Source: Streptomyces musisoli (GTDB lineage Bacteria; Actinomycetota; Actinomycetes; Streptomycetales; Streptomycetaceae). Taken from it: a stretch of 64,000 nt of DNA. The stretch is taken from positions 419,781 through 483,780 of the forward strand of contig NZ_JAERRH010000006.1 in assembly GCF_016741855.1 (NCBI RefSeq). The letters are read 5' to 3'. Below, piece after piece: positions 27,233 to 35,408 of the stretch; the first letter of the stretch is position 1; each line of letters starts with the position of its first letter. The translations under genes were made by a program, and so were the position numbers. The notes under the pieces were generated by a model that ran no database searches, was not told the origin of the DNA, and saw only the letters and a list, made by a program, of their open reading frames with translations.

Positions 27233-27841
27233 ATGCGGAGCATGAGCGACGACCACACACATGTCCAGGAGTTCTTCACCGCCCGGGCCGCCGACTGGGA
27301 CAGCAGGTTCCCGGACGACGGCCCGGCCTACGCGGCCGCCGTGTCCGGCCTCGGACTGCGCGAGGGGGATCGCGTGCTGGACGCGGGCTGCGGCACGGGG
27401 CGGGCGCTGCCGCCCCTGCGGGCCGCCGTGGGCCCCTCCGGGGTGGTTCTGGGCGCCGACCTGACCCCGGCGATGCTCCAGACCGCCGTGCAGGCCGGCC
27501 GGGACCGCCACGGGCGGCTGCTGCTCGCGGACGTCGCCGCGCTGCCGCTGCGCTCGGGCAGTCTCGACGCCGTGTTCGCGGCCGGCCTGATCGCCCACCT
27601 GCCGCATCCGGTGGACAACCTGCGGGAACTGGCCCGTGGCGTGCGGCGGGGCGGCACGCTCGCCCTCTTCCACCCCATCGGCCGAGCGGCCCTGGCGGCG
27701 CGCCAGGGCCGCCGGATCACGCCCGGCGACCTGCGGGCCGAGGACAATCTCCGGCCGCTGCTGTCCCGTTCGGGCTGGCGTATGACGTCGTACGTCGACG
27801 AGGACGCCCGTTTCCTCGCACTCGCGGTGCGCGAAGACTGA
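27233..27841 (+). CDS. SAM-dependent methyltransferase
   Basis: 202 residues, class I methyltransferase. Motif I is VLDAGCGTGRALP (about 47-59), an acidic residue ends strand 2 (GADLTP), and LLADVAALPLRSGSLDAVFA covers motifs II/III. An alternative start at 27242 gives MSDDHTHVQ. Substrate unknown. It is convergent with an alpha/beta hydrolase. Confidence 0.85.
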   Translation: MRSMSDDHTHVQEFFTARAADWDSRFPDDGPAYAAAVSGLGLREGDRVLDAGCGTGRALPPLRAAVGPSGVVLGADLTPAMLQTAVQAGRDRHGRLLLADVAALPLRSGSLDAVFAAGLIAHLPHPVDNLRELARGVRRGGTLALFHPIGRAALAARQGRRITPGDLRAEDNLRPLLSRSGWRMTSYVDEDARFLALAVRED

Positions 27842-27851
27842 GGAACTGACG

Positions 27852-27873
27852 ACTGACGGCCGCGGCGGTCAGT
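27852..27873. terminator. Hairpin between convergent stops
   Basis: ACTGAC and GTCAGT enclose a GGCCGCGGCG loop that can itself pair. It includes the stop of the convergent hydrolase gene and lies 11 bases after the methyltransferase stop. Confidence 0.5.
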
Positions 27874-28624
27874 CCGTTCCGGCGACGGCCGCCACGAAGG
27901 CGTCGGGGGCGTCGAACATGACGTTGTGCCCGGCGCCGGGCACCGTCACGACGCGCACCCCGGCGGCTTCCAGGCCCTTCACGCCCGTGAGTTCGCCGCT
28001 GTGCTCGCCCTGGAGGTAGACACGGCCGACGGGCAGTCCCTCCAGGAGCGTTCGCATCACCGGATCCGAGCCCTGGCGCAGCCCGACGGCGCTGCGGTGC
28101 AGGGCGCGCGGGTCGGCCAACCGCATGGTGGCCGCCCACAGCGGTCCCACGGCCTCCAGCACGCGCGCATACTCCTTCTCCACGAACTCGTCCTCGTCGT
28201 AGGCGGCGATGTTGCTGCTGGCGGCGGTCGACGGCGGAAAGGCGTCCAGGTTGGCCTCCGTCAGGACCAGCCGGGATACGAGGTCGGGACGCCGGTGGGC
28301 GAGGACGACGGCCACGGCGCCGCCCATGCTGTGCGCGATCAGTTCGGCGCCGGCGACACCGGCCGCGTCCAGTGCGGCCGCGACCGCGCCGGCGTGGTCC
28401 TCCAGCGTGTAGCCGAAGTCCCGGGGGCGGTCGCTCGTGCCGTGACCGGGGAGGTCGACGAAGAGGCTGCGCCGTCCCGCGAGTTCGGGGCGGGCCGCGA
28501 TGTGCGCGTGGTAGACGGCGGACATCGATCCGAGTCCGTGCAGGAACACCCGGGCGGGCTCCGCCCCGGGCGCCTCGGTCCACCGGATGCGGCTTCCCCT
28601 GCTGTCGAATGTGGCCTGCTGCAC
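27869..28624 (-). CDS. Alpha/beta-fold hydrolase
   Basis: 251 residues; GTG start with GGGAGGGG upstream. Oxyanion region FLHGLGS, nucleophile elbow AHSMGG (Ser about 93), an acidic residue near ILV-like LQGEHS and a C-terminal catalytic His in GAGHNVMFD. It is a soluble serine hydrolase (esterase, lactonase or C-C hydrolase type). It is divergent from a PadR gene 104 bases away, which suggests that PadR controls it. Confidence 0.85.
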   Translation of the reverse strand: MQQATFDSRGSRIRWTEAPGAEPARVFLHGLGSMSAVYHAHIAARPELAGRRSLFVDLPGHGTSDRPRDFGYTLEDHAGAVAAALDAAGVAGAELIAHSMGGAVAVVLAHRRPDLVSRLVLTEANLDAFPPSTAASSNIAAYDEDEFVEKEYARVLEAVGPLWAATMRLADPRALHRSAVGLRQGSDPVMRTLLEGLPVGRVYLQGEHSGELTGVKGLEAAGVRVVTVPGAGHNVMFDAPDAFVAAVAGTD

Positions 28625-28668
28625 GTGCCCCTCCCTGCGTTGTGTGATGCCAGACCATACCTCGACAC

Positions 28669-28707
28669 CGATGTATAGCGTCAAGGCGGTATTGGTGCGG
28701 CGATGTA
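28669..28707. promoter_or_regulatory. Direct CGATGTA repeats between hydrolase and padR
   Basis: CGATGTA occurs at 28669-28675 and 28701-28707, 32 bases apart, about three helical turns. PadR operators often contain ATGTA-like half-sites in inverted rather than direct orientation, so this is only a candidate. Confidence 0.35.
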
Positions 28708-28728
28708 CTCCTGGGGAAGAATGCGGCC

Positions 28729-29262
28729 ATGCTCGAACTCGCCATCCTCGGATTCCTCTACGACGCCCCGCTGCACGGTTACGTCCTGCGCCGTCACATC
28801 GCGGCGCTCACCGGCCATGTGCGCCCCGTCGCCGAGAGCACGCTCTACCCGGCGATCAAGCGGCTGGAGAAGGCGGGTCTGCTGGTGCGAGCGACGGAGC
28901 CCGGTGCGGTGGCCGCGCCGCGCCACGTGCTGAGCCTGACCGAGGACGGGGGACGTGAGCTGAGGCGCCGGCTCGCCGAGCCGGCGCAGCGGGAGATCAC
29001 CGACGAGAACCACTGGTTCACGCTGCTCGCGTTCCTGCGGCACCTGGCGGACCCTGCCGCGCAGGCGGTGGTGCTGCGGCGCCGGCTGGCCTTCCTGGAG
29101 GAGCCGGCGAGCTTCTTCTACGAGGGCGACCGGCCGCTGGCCGCCGAGGAACTGGACGACCCGTTCCGGCGGGGTGTCCTCACCATCGCACGGGCCACGA
29201 GCCGGGCCGAACTGGCCTGGCTGCGTGACACCCTGGCGTCACTCGACGGGGCCGGCCGCTGA
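28729..29262 (+). CDS. PadR family transcriptional regulator
   Basis: 177 residues starting MLELAILGFLYDAPLHGY, the classic PadR N-terminal helix, followed by a winged helix (ESTLYPAIKRLEKAGLL) and a C-terminal helical dimerisation domain of the Vir-like type (HWFTLLAFLRHL ...). It probably represses the divergent hydrolase gene. Its 3' end overlaps the convergent oxygenase gene by 24 bases. Confidence 0.9.
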   Translation: MLELAILGFLYDAPLHGYVLRRHIAALTGHVRPVAESTLYPAIKRLEKAGLLVRATEPGAVAAPRHVLSLTEDGGRELRRRLAEPAQREITDENHWFTLLAFLRHLADPAAQAVVLRRRLAFLEEPASFFYEGDRPLAAEELDDPFRRGVLTIARATSRAELAWLRDTLASLDGAGR

Positions 29263-30144
29263 GGTGCCCTCGTGCCGCACCGGGCAGCCGCGCAGGCCGG
29301 GGACCGGGTGGGTGCCCAGATCGGCCACACGGTATCCGTTCGGGTAGCCCTTGACCTCCCGGTTCTGGCGCGCGAAGTGCGGGTCGCGGCGCGGCGGCAG
29401 CAGCCGGACCAGCCGTCCGCGCGCCCGTACGGCGCGGCGCACCAGCGCGGTGGTGACGGCACCGGGTCTCGGGTAGTGGAAGGCGCGCAGCAGCGGCTCG
29501 TCGAGCAGGGCGAGCGTCGCGGTCCGCAGCAACGGGGCCAGGGGGCCGGGATACCAGGACGCCATCAGACCGAGGGTGGCGTCCGAGACGCGCCGGGCGT
29601 CCTCGTCCCAGCCGAAGTGGGCCTCCTCGTAGGAGTCGAGAAGGGTTTCGAACTCCTCATAGGTCTCGGGGATGTCCGGAATGCCCATGTGCCGGCCGAG
29701 GGTGCGGTAGTACTCGGTGGTGGCGACGACCTCGTGCCAGGACAGCCGCCGCCACGCATAGGCGTCGATCCAGCGCCGGGGCACCACCACGAAGGTGCTC
29801 AGCACGTACCGCATGTCGTCGTCGCTGATGTCGTAGCTGCGGTGCATCCGGTTGATGCGGCGGATCGCGGTGCGCCCCTCCTCCGTGGCGAAGCCGTGCT
29901 CCACGACGGTGTCGAGGAGCAGCACCGTGTCGTCGTACCGCTTCTGTGTGCGCTCGGTCAGCTCCGCCGTCCGCGCGAGCAGACGCCCGATGCCGGGCAC
30001 GGCGTAGGTGCGGTACAGAGCGAGTTCGAGGGCCCGCGCGTAGTCCCAGGGGAACTCCGACGACACACTGATCCGGTAGATCTCCAGCGCGTCCGCGACC
30101 GGGTCCAGCCGGCGGATCCGCTCCAGGTTCTCGAACCGCTTCAC
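29239..30144 (-). CDS. MpaB-like oxygenase (DUF2236 family)
   Basis: 301 residues; GTG start with GGGGGA eight bases upstream. It contains the family features RRINRMHRSYDISDDDMRYVLSTF, WRRLSWHEVVATTEYYR and a C-terminal Arg-rich end. DUF2236/MpaB proteins include latex-clearing and fungal oxygenases that bind haem b through a conserved His; His is present in the MHRSYDIS segment. The substrate is unknown. The last 24 bases overlap the padR coding region on the other strand. Confidence 0.75.
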   Translation of the reverse strand: MKRFENLERIRRLDPVADALEIYRISVSSEFPWDYARALELALYRTYAVPGIGRLLARTAELTERTQKRYDDTVLLLDTVVEHGFATEEGRTAIRRINRMHRSYDISDDDMRYVLSTFVVVPRRWIDAYAWRRLSWHEVVATTEYYRTLGRHMGIPDIPETYEEFETLLDSYEEAHFGWDEDARRVSDATLGLMASWYPGPLAPLLRTATLALLDEPLLRAFHYPRPGAVTTALVRRAVRARGRLVRLLPPRRDPHFARQNREVKGYPNGYRVADLGTHPVPGLRGCPVRHEGTSAAGPVE

Positions 30145-30233
30145 CGTGTCGTCCCCCTTCTGCGACCGAAACTCCGACTCTACGTTGTGGGACAGAAGAT
30201 GGGCGATCGACGACGACCCCGTTCGGGGAGAGG

Positions 30234-30539
30234 GTGGTCCGCGTGTTCGACATGATCCGCAAGTACACCGGCAGGCTCCGCACCGCCACGCGCGAGCAGC
30301 CCGCGGGTACCGGGCAGAGGCGTGCACACAACTTGTTCGAAGCGGCGGCCGTCTATGTGGCGGCCCGCGCGGAGGACGATCAGGACCGGATAGAGGAGGC
30401 GGCGGCCTGGGTGTCGCCCGAGGCGCTGTCCTTCGGGGTGAGCGAGCTGGCCTGCCGGGCGGTCGTCGCGCTGGCCCGGGAGCGCGACGAGTCGCCGGGC
30501 GCGGTGGCCCGCGACCTCCTCGGGCTGCCCGCGGCCTGA
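30234..30539 (+). CDS. Small protein of unknown function
   Basis: 101 residues, predicted all-helical, no membrane segment, no motif I recognise. GTG start with GGGGAG three bases upstream; an internal GTG at 30243 is an alternative start. It is divergent from the MpaB-like gene with 89 bases between. Codon use matches real genes and the opposite strand gives no better candidate, but the evidence is only moderate. Confidence 0.55.
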   Translation: MVRVFDMIRKYTGRLRTATREQPAGTGQRRAHNLFEAAAVYVAARAEDDQDRIEEAAAWVSPEALSFGVSELACRAVVALARERDESPGAVARDLLGLPAA

Positions 30540-30618
30540 GCGGAACTTCCTTCTCCAGGTGTGGCCGTTTCGCCCCCGTCCAGGCGGAAACCTGCAGCTC
30601 CGCGTGGTGTGCACAGTC

Positions 30619-30648
30619 GTGACAAGGGGCTTGCGCTCGCACTAGGGT
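30619..30648 (+). promoter_or_regulatory. Sigma-70 (HrdB)-type promoter
   Basis: GTGACA (30619-30624) and TAGGGT (30643-30648) with an 18-base spacer fit the Streptomyces vegetative consensus. Predicted start of transcription is about 30654, giving a 29-base leader to the ATG at 30683. Confidence 0.55.
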
Positions 30649-30682
30649 GCGCGCCGATGGACGAACCACTCGGGAGGCAGGG

Positions 30683-31525
30683 ATGGCCGGGACGGACGAG
30701 ATAGCCGTCGCCGCCGCGGACGATGCGCTGTATGTGCTGACGGCGGTACTGCTGACGCCGGCACAGTTTCCGAGCGTGCTGGGCGACGATTACCCGGAGG
30801 CATGCGCGGCGCTGGATCTCCCGCCGCTCGCCGACGGATACGGCCTGGTGCTGGGCCAGGACGGGGACGGTGCTCGCTGGACGGTCGTCATCGACGACGT
30901 CTCGCTGGTCGCCGTGGCGATCGCGTCCTGGGACTGCGGCATGGAGTACGAGCTGTCACCGGACGAGCGCGCGGTCGTGACGGCGCTGCCTGGGTGGCCC
31001 CTGGCCGTCGCCGTCGCCGCACCCGGCGTGCCCGCACCGCACGACCCTCCTGCCGAGACGGCGGGCCGGGCGGCGCTGTGCCCACCGGACACCGGCTCCT
31101 GGGGGCCCGCCCAGCGCCGCCTGGGCGCCGACGAGATAGCGCTTCAGTGGGCGGCCTGGCGGGAGCAGATCGACGACGACTCCTTCCCCCCGCCCCGCGG
31201 ACAGGCGGCGGCCGCGGAGTCCGCGCCGCCGGGCGCGCCAGGCGCTTCCACCGGCGGCCACGCCGGTGTCCGCCGGGTGCTCGCGGAGGCGCGCGGCTAC
31301 GTCGAGTCGCCGCCGCCGCTCGGCCGGGTGCGGTCGTCGTTCGCCCCCGGCGAGGCCCGCACCCTGCGCGCCGACGGTCCCGGTTGGTCGATGGTGGCCC
31401 GCACCGACGACATCGCGTTCGTCCTGCTCGACGACGAGCCCGGCGAGATCCTGCCGGTGGGCCGGGGCCCCGAGCTGCCGGGACTGCTGGAGGCGCTCGA
31501 CAAGATGGCCGTACGGCCCCTGTGA
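30683..31525 (+). CDS. Conserved hypothetical protein
   Basis: 280 residues; ATG with CGGGAGG upstream. The N-terminal half is an acidic domain with hydrophobic strands (WTVVIDDVSLVAVAIASWDCG), then a Pro/Ala linker, then a compact C-terminal part (WSMVARTDDIAFVLLDDEP). No signal peptide or membrane segment. It looks like a Streptomyces-restricted soluble protein; no function can be assigned. It has its own promoter-like sequence. Confidence 0.65.
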   Translation: MAGTDEIAVAAADDALYVLTAVLLTPAQFPSVLGDDYPEACAALDLPPLADGYGLVLGQDGDGARWTVVIDDVSLVAVAIASWDCGMEYELSPDERAVVTALPGWPLAVAVAAPGVPAPHDPPAETAGRAALCPPDTGSWGPAQRRLGADEIALQWAAWREQIDDDSFPPPRGQAAAAESAPPGAPGASTGGHAGVRRVLAEARGYVESPPPLGRVRSSFAPGEARTLRADGPGWSMVARTDDIAFVLLDDEPGEILPVGRGPELPGLLEALDKMAVRPL

Positions 31526-31828
31526 GCCGAGGCGCCCGGACGGTGCCTTCCGAACCGGCCTTCCCCGGGGACCGCGCCCTCGCACGGGGCGCGGCCACCG
31601 GCGGTCCGCCGAACCGCGCGGCCGCCTCGCCGGGCGAGCGAACCCCTGCCGTGGGCCGGCCCTGGTCCAGCCTCGGCCCAGGGAGGCCATGTACTCGCGC
31701 GGCATCCGGCCTCCGCCGGGCGTGGACGCCTCAGCGACCATCACTCTGCGGTGGGCCGAGGCCTCGGCGACCACGCCCCGCCGTGCGTCGGCGAACCGCT
31801 GAGTGTCCTCCCGCCGCTCGCCGGCGCC
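31526..31828. other. Gene-free stretch between convergent genes
   Basis: About 300 GC-rich bases between two convergent genes. I see no credible reading frame, RNA gene or strong hairpin. Confidence 0.5.
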
Positions 31829-32011
31829 TCAGCGGCCGAGTTCCTTGCGGGTGACCCGGCGGAGCCTGCGCCGCTGCGAGGGGTCCAGGGCGAGGTACGC
31901 GGCCACCGGAACCCCCACGATGATCAGGAACGCCACCCACCAGGGCAGCCATATCCACAGGATGAGCCCGACCGCCACGCCCCCTGCGGCGATCTTCGCG
32001 TTCTTGGACAT
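31829..32011 (-). CDS. Small membrane protein, 60 residues
   Basis: Starts MSKNAKIAAGG with a strong AAGGAGG eight bases upstream. Two hydrophobic helices (AAGGVAVGLILWIWLPWW and VAFLIIVGVPVAAYLAL) are followed by a very basic tail (SQRRRLRRVTRKELGR). It is predicted to sit in the cytoplasmic membrane with the tail inside. Comparable small basic-tailed membrane proteins are common in Streptomyces and mostly uncharacterised. Confidence 0.75.
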   Translation of the reverse strand: MSKNAKIAAGGVAVGLILWIWLPWWVAFLIIVGVPVAAYLALDPSQRRRLRRVTRKELGR

Positions 32012-32570
32012 GAGCGTCGCCTCCTTCGCGGCCACTGCCGCTCTCTGATCTGAGAACGGCCTCCCGCCCTCCGCGGTTCCGCATCCCACCCCTGAGACAT
32101 CCCTGAGCGCACCCGTACTGGCTCGATCCCGGCTCCGCGGCGACAGCCCGCATCGAACAGATCGTGAAGTGATCCACATCATGGCTTCGGCGCACCGCAG
32201 CGCCGGCGCCGCACTGCACCCTCGTTATCGACTCCGCCGACCTCGTTCCACCGTGGCGGGAACCGGTGGACCGTCGCGGACGAGGGCCTTCAGCCGCAGC
32301 CGGGGGAAGAGGGCGGCCGGTGGCCGTATCGCGACGAGACAGGGCGCCGGGTTCCGGCGGGCGGGGCGGACTCCGACCCCGCGACGGCGCTGGCCTCCTC
32401 GCGACTCGGCACGAAGGCGCGTGCGAGAGACGGACTCTGACAGGCGGTCACCGTGCGACGGGCACGATCCGATGAGCGCCGGACCCCGCACGTTCACACC
32501 CCGGTCGTGCGGCGTTCCCCCAAGGGCCCGATCGTGTCCGCAGCCAGTGACCTTGTACCGAGGAGGACCC
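32012..32570. other. Long non-coding region upstream of the phytase-like gene
   Basis: 559 bases without a convincing gene; frames here lack normal codon bias. The part from 32160 to 32180 is less GC-rich. The only structured element I see is the 11-bp periodic motif at 32492-32524. Confidence 0.5.
32492..32524 (+). promoter_or_regulatory. Candidate PHO box (PhoP direct repeats)
   Basis: Three consecutive 11-base units begin GTTCACACCCC, GGTCGTGCGGC and GTTCCCCCAAG. Streptomyces PhoP sites are 11-bp direct repeats with GTTCA at the start of each unit; units 1 and 3 fit and unit 2 is poor. It lies about 47-79 bases upstream of a phytase-like esterase gene, where phosphate control would make sense. 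Confidence 0.3.
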
Positions 32571-33911
32571 ATGTCCCCGCATGCCGCCGGCCGGCGCCGC
32601 GCCCACCGTTCCGTTGCCACGGGTCTGCCCCTGGCCCTGGCCGCCGTCCTCGTGGCCGCGGGGACGGCCACGGCGGCGCCGTGCGGGGACGCCCGTGTCG
32701 TCCGCACGGCGACGCTCGGCGAGATCCCGCTCGGCACGTTCAGCAACGCGCTGCTGCCCGGCAGTGTGGCCGACGACCGGGGGGTGAAGCTCGGCGGCAT
32801 CGGCAGCGACATCTACCCGGCCGACCGCAAGGGCGAGTACTGGACGGTGACCGACCGCGGCCCCAACGGCCAGATCAAGGTGGACGGCAAGAAGCGCCGT
32901 ACCTTCCCGGTGCCGGGCTTCGACCCCGCCATCGTGAAGATCCGGGTCCGCGGGAACAGCGTCGAGGTGATCGACGCGATACCGCTGACCACCGCCTCCG
33001 GGAAGGCCGTCACCGGCCTGTCCGACCAGAAGGGCCGGGACGAGGCGCCGTACACCTACGACGCGCGGACGCCGCTCTCCTACGACCCGGACGGCCTGGA
33101 CACCGAGGGCATCGTGCGGGCCGGGGACGGCACCTTCTGGCTGGTGGACGAGTACGGTCCGTCCCTCGTCCACGTCTCCGCGCGCGGGGAGGTACTCGCC
33201 CGCTATGTGCCCGAGGGCCTCGGCCTGACCGGCGCGGACTACCCGGTGGTGGAGGCGCTGCCGTCGGTGCTGCTGCACCGCAAGGGCAACCGGGGGTTCG
33301 AGGGGCTGGCGCAGCTGCCGGGCGGTGACCTGGTGATGGCCCTGCAGAGCCCGCTCTCGCTGCCGGACGGTGACGCCGGGGATGCCTCGCGCACTACCCG
33401 GCTGCTGCGTTTCTCGCCGCGCATGAAGGCCGTCACCGCCGAGTACGCCTACCGGTTCGACCCGGTGAACGTGGTCGACCCGGGCGAGGACGACACCTCC
33501 GAGCTGAAGATCTCGTCGGTGGTGGCGGTCGGCCCTGACCGGCTGCTCGTCGAGGAGCGCACCGACAAGGCGGCGCGGCTCCAGCTGGTCCGGCTGGGGC
33601 GCGGGGCGGACATCCTCGGCGGCCCGTGGGACGACGACACGACGTCCCCGTCGCTGGAGCAGCTGGACGATCCGGCGGCCGCGGGGGTGCCGGTGCTGTC
33701 CAAGCAGCTCGTGGTGGACCTGGGGAAGGTCGCCGGGGTCCCCCGGAAGATCGAGGGTGTCGCGCGCGTGGATCACGACACGCTCGCGCTGGTCAACGAC
33801 AACGACTTCGGGATGACCGACGGTGAGGGTGCGTTCGACGCCCAGGGCCGCCTGGTCGACAGCGGTGTCGAGACGACGGTGACGTACGTGCGTCTGCCCA
33901 GGAGCCTGTGA
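32571..33911 (+). CDS. Secreted esterase-like phytase family protein
   Basis: 446 residues; ATG preceded by GAGGAGG. A signal peptide with core LPLALAAVLVAAGTATAAP predicts export. The mature protein matches the esterase-like activity of phytase family, a six-bladed beta-propeller: GSDIYPAD then EYWTVTDRGPNG near the start, DTEGIVRAGDGTFWLVDEYGPS in the middle, and VNDNDFGM at the end. Members are reported to act on phosphate esters or alkyl esters; the substrate here is not certain. Followed by a very strong terminator. Confidence 0.85.
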   Translation: MSPHAAGRRRAHRSVATGLPLALAAVLVAAGTATAAPCGDARVVRTATLGEIPLGTFSNALLPGSVADDRGVKLGGIGSDIYPADRKGEYWTVTDRGPNGQIKVDGKKRRTFPVPGFDPAIVKIRVRGNSVEVIDAIPLTTASGKAVTGLSDQKGRDEAPYTYDARTPLSYDPDGLDTEGIVRAGDGTFWLVDEYGPSLVHVSARGEVLARYVPEGLGLTGADYPVVEALPSVLLHRKGNRGFEGLAQLPGGDLVMALQSPLSLPDGDAGDASRTTRLLRFSPRMKAVTAEYAYRFDPVNVVDPGEDDTSELKISSVVAVGPDRLLVEERTDKAARLQLVRLGRGADILGGPWDDDTTSPSLEQLDDPAAAGVPVLSKQLVVDLGKVAGVPRKIEGVARVDHDTLALVNDNDFGMTDGEGAFDAQGRLVDSGVETTVTYVRLPRSL

Positions 33912-33916
33912 CGGAG

Positions 33917-33986
33917 CCCGCCGGGCCGGATTCCGTCACGGCGGGCCCGATAGGGCAGGGCGGCATGTGAGGTGCCGCCCTGCCCG
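33917..33986. terminator. Double terminator: 8-bp stem then perfect 13-bp stem
   Basis: GCCCGCCG/CGGCGGGC (33917-33947) is followed by GGGCAGGGCGGCA and TGCCGCCCTGCCC, a perfect 13-bp stem with a 7-base loop (33954-33986). It separates the phytase-like gene from convergent xylA and should stop transcription from both sides. Confidence 0.85.
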
Positions 33987-34086
33987 GCCCTCCGGGTCGC
34001 CGTCCGGGTCGTCGTCGCCGCGGACGTCCGGGGGGCGACGTCGCGCGTCTCAGGCGCCCGGGCATCGCTCCACGCGCGCGTGGCCG

Positions 34087-35253
34087 TCAGTCCCGCGCCC
34101 CCAGCAAGTGGTCCATCGCCAGCTGGTCGAGCCGTTCGAAAGCCATGCCGCGCGCGGCTGCCGCCTCCACGTCGAAGTCCTCGAAGGCCGTGCGGTCGGC
34201 GAGCAGGGCCGGCAGGCCGTCGGCCGCGGTCGGCTGGGCCAGCTGGTCCAGACGCGAGGCGCGAAGCGCCTCCCGCACCTCCGGATCGGCTCGGAAGGCG
34301 GCCGACCGCTCCTTCAGGACGAGGTAGTTGCGCATGCAGCCGGCCGCCGACGCCCACACGCCGTCGAGATCCTCGGTCCGCGGCGGCTTGAAGTCGAAGT
34401 GGCGGGGTCCGTCGTAACCGGCGCTCTCCAGGAGGTCGACGAGCCAGAAGGCGGCCCGCAGGTCGCCGGCGCCGAACCTCAGGTCCTGGTCGTACTTGAT
34501 GCCGGACTGGCCGTTGAGGTCGATGTGGAAGAGCTTGCCCGCCCACAGGGCCTGGGCGATGCCGTGCGGGAAGTTCAGACCGGCCATCTGCTCGTGGCCG
34601 ACCTCCGGGTTCACCCCGTACAGCTCGGGCCGCTCCAGGCGCTCGATGAAGGCCAGCGCGTGGCCGACGGTGGGCAGCAGGATGTCGCCGCGGGGCTCGT
34701 TCGGCTTGGGCTCGATCGCGAAGCGGAGGTCGTAGCCCTGGGTGGTGACGTACTCGCCGAGGAGGTCGAAGGCCTCCTTCATGCGGTCCAGGGCGACACG
34801 CACGTCCTTGGCGGCCCCGGACTCGGCGCCCTCCCGGCCGCCCCAGGCGACATATGTGCCCGCACCCAGTTCGACCGCCAGGTCGATGTTGCGGATCGTC
34901 TTGCGCAGGGCGTAACGGCGCACGTCACGGTCGTTGGCGGTGAACGCCCCGTCCTTGAAGACGGGGTGCGTGAAGAGGTTCGTGGTGGCCATCGGGACGG
35001 TCATGCCGGTGGCGTCCAGGGCCTGGCGGAACCGCTTGACGTGCGACTCGCGCTCGCTGTCCGAGGAGCCGAAGGGGATCAGATCGTCGTCGTGGAAGGT
35101 CACGCCGCAGGCGCCGAGGTCGGCCAGGCGCCGCACCGTCTCGACCGGGTCGAGGGCGCGGCGGGTGGCGTCGCCGAACGGGTCCCTTCCCTGCCAGCCG
35201 ACGGTCCAAAGGCCGAAGGTGAACCTGTCCTCGGGGGTGGGCCGGTAGTTCAT
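34087..35253 (-). CDS. xylA: Xylose isomerase
   Basis: 388 residues, the normal length for the Streptomyces enzyme, starting MNYRPTPEDRFTFGLWTVGW. It converts D-xylose to D-xylulose. Active-site segments are visible: TFHDDDLIPFG (catalytic His and Asp), FAIEPKPNEPRGD (metal Glu and Lys), GVNPEVGHEQMAG (Glu and His ligands), HIDLNGQ and KYDQDLRFGAGD (Asp ligands). It is a cytoplasmic TIM-barrel tetramer using two divalent metals. It is divergent from xylB over a 155-bp control region. Confidence 0.97.
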   Translation of the reverse strand: MNYRPTPEDRFTFGLWTVGWQGRDPFGDATRRALDPVETVRRLADLGACGVTFHDDDLIPFGSSDSERESHVKRFRQALDATGMTVPMATTNLFTHPVFKDGAFTANDRDVRRYALRKTIRNIDLAVELGAGTYVAWGGREGAESGAAKDVRVALDRMKEAFDLLGEYVTTQGYDLRFAIEPKPNEPRGDILLPTVGHALAFIERLERPELYGVNPEVGHEQMAGLNFPHGIAQALWAGKLFHIDLNGQSGIKYDQDLRFGAGDLRAAFWLVDLLESAGYDGPRHFDFKPPRTEDLDGVWASAAGCMRNYLVLKERSAAFRADPEVREALRASRLDQLAQPTAADGLPALLADRTAFEDFDVEAAAARGMAFERLDQLAMDHLLGARD

Positions 35254-35303
35254 GCCGCGACTCCTTGCTGCGTACGACTATTTCGTCATGGCGCTTTACA
35301 AAT

Positions 35304-35367
35304 TAGTATGCGGGCGCACCGCTGGGAAGAGACAAGATGTCTTCGACAGCAAGGTGTCTTCGACAGC
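35304..35367. promoter_or_regulatory. xylA-xylB control region with 17-bp direct repeat
   Basis: The AT-rich TTTACAAATTAGTATG (35296-35311) contains a TAGTAT -10-like box rightward and a TTGTAA -35-like box leftward. Just after it, AGRTGTCTTCGACAGC occurs twice (35335-35350 and 35352-35367) at a period of 17 bases. The ROK repressor encoded downstream of xylB is the obvious candidate to bind somewhere here. Confidence 0.45.
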
Positions 35368-35408
35368 CCACCGCACATCCCGCGGATCCGCGGAAGAGGG
35401 AGAGCCCG

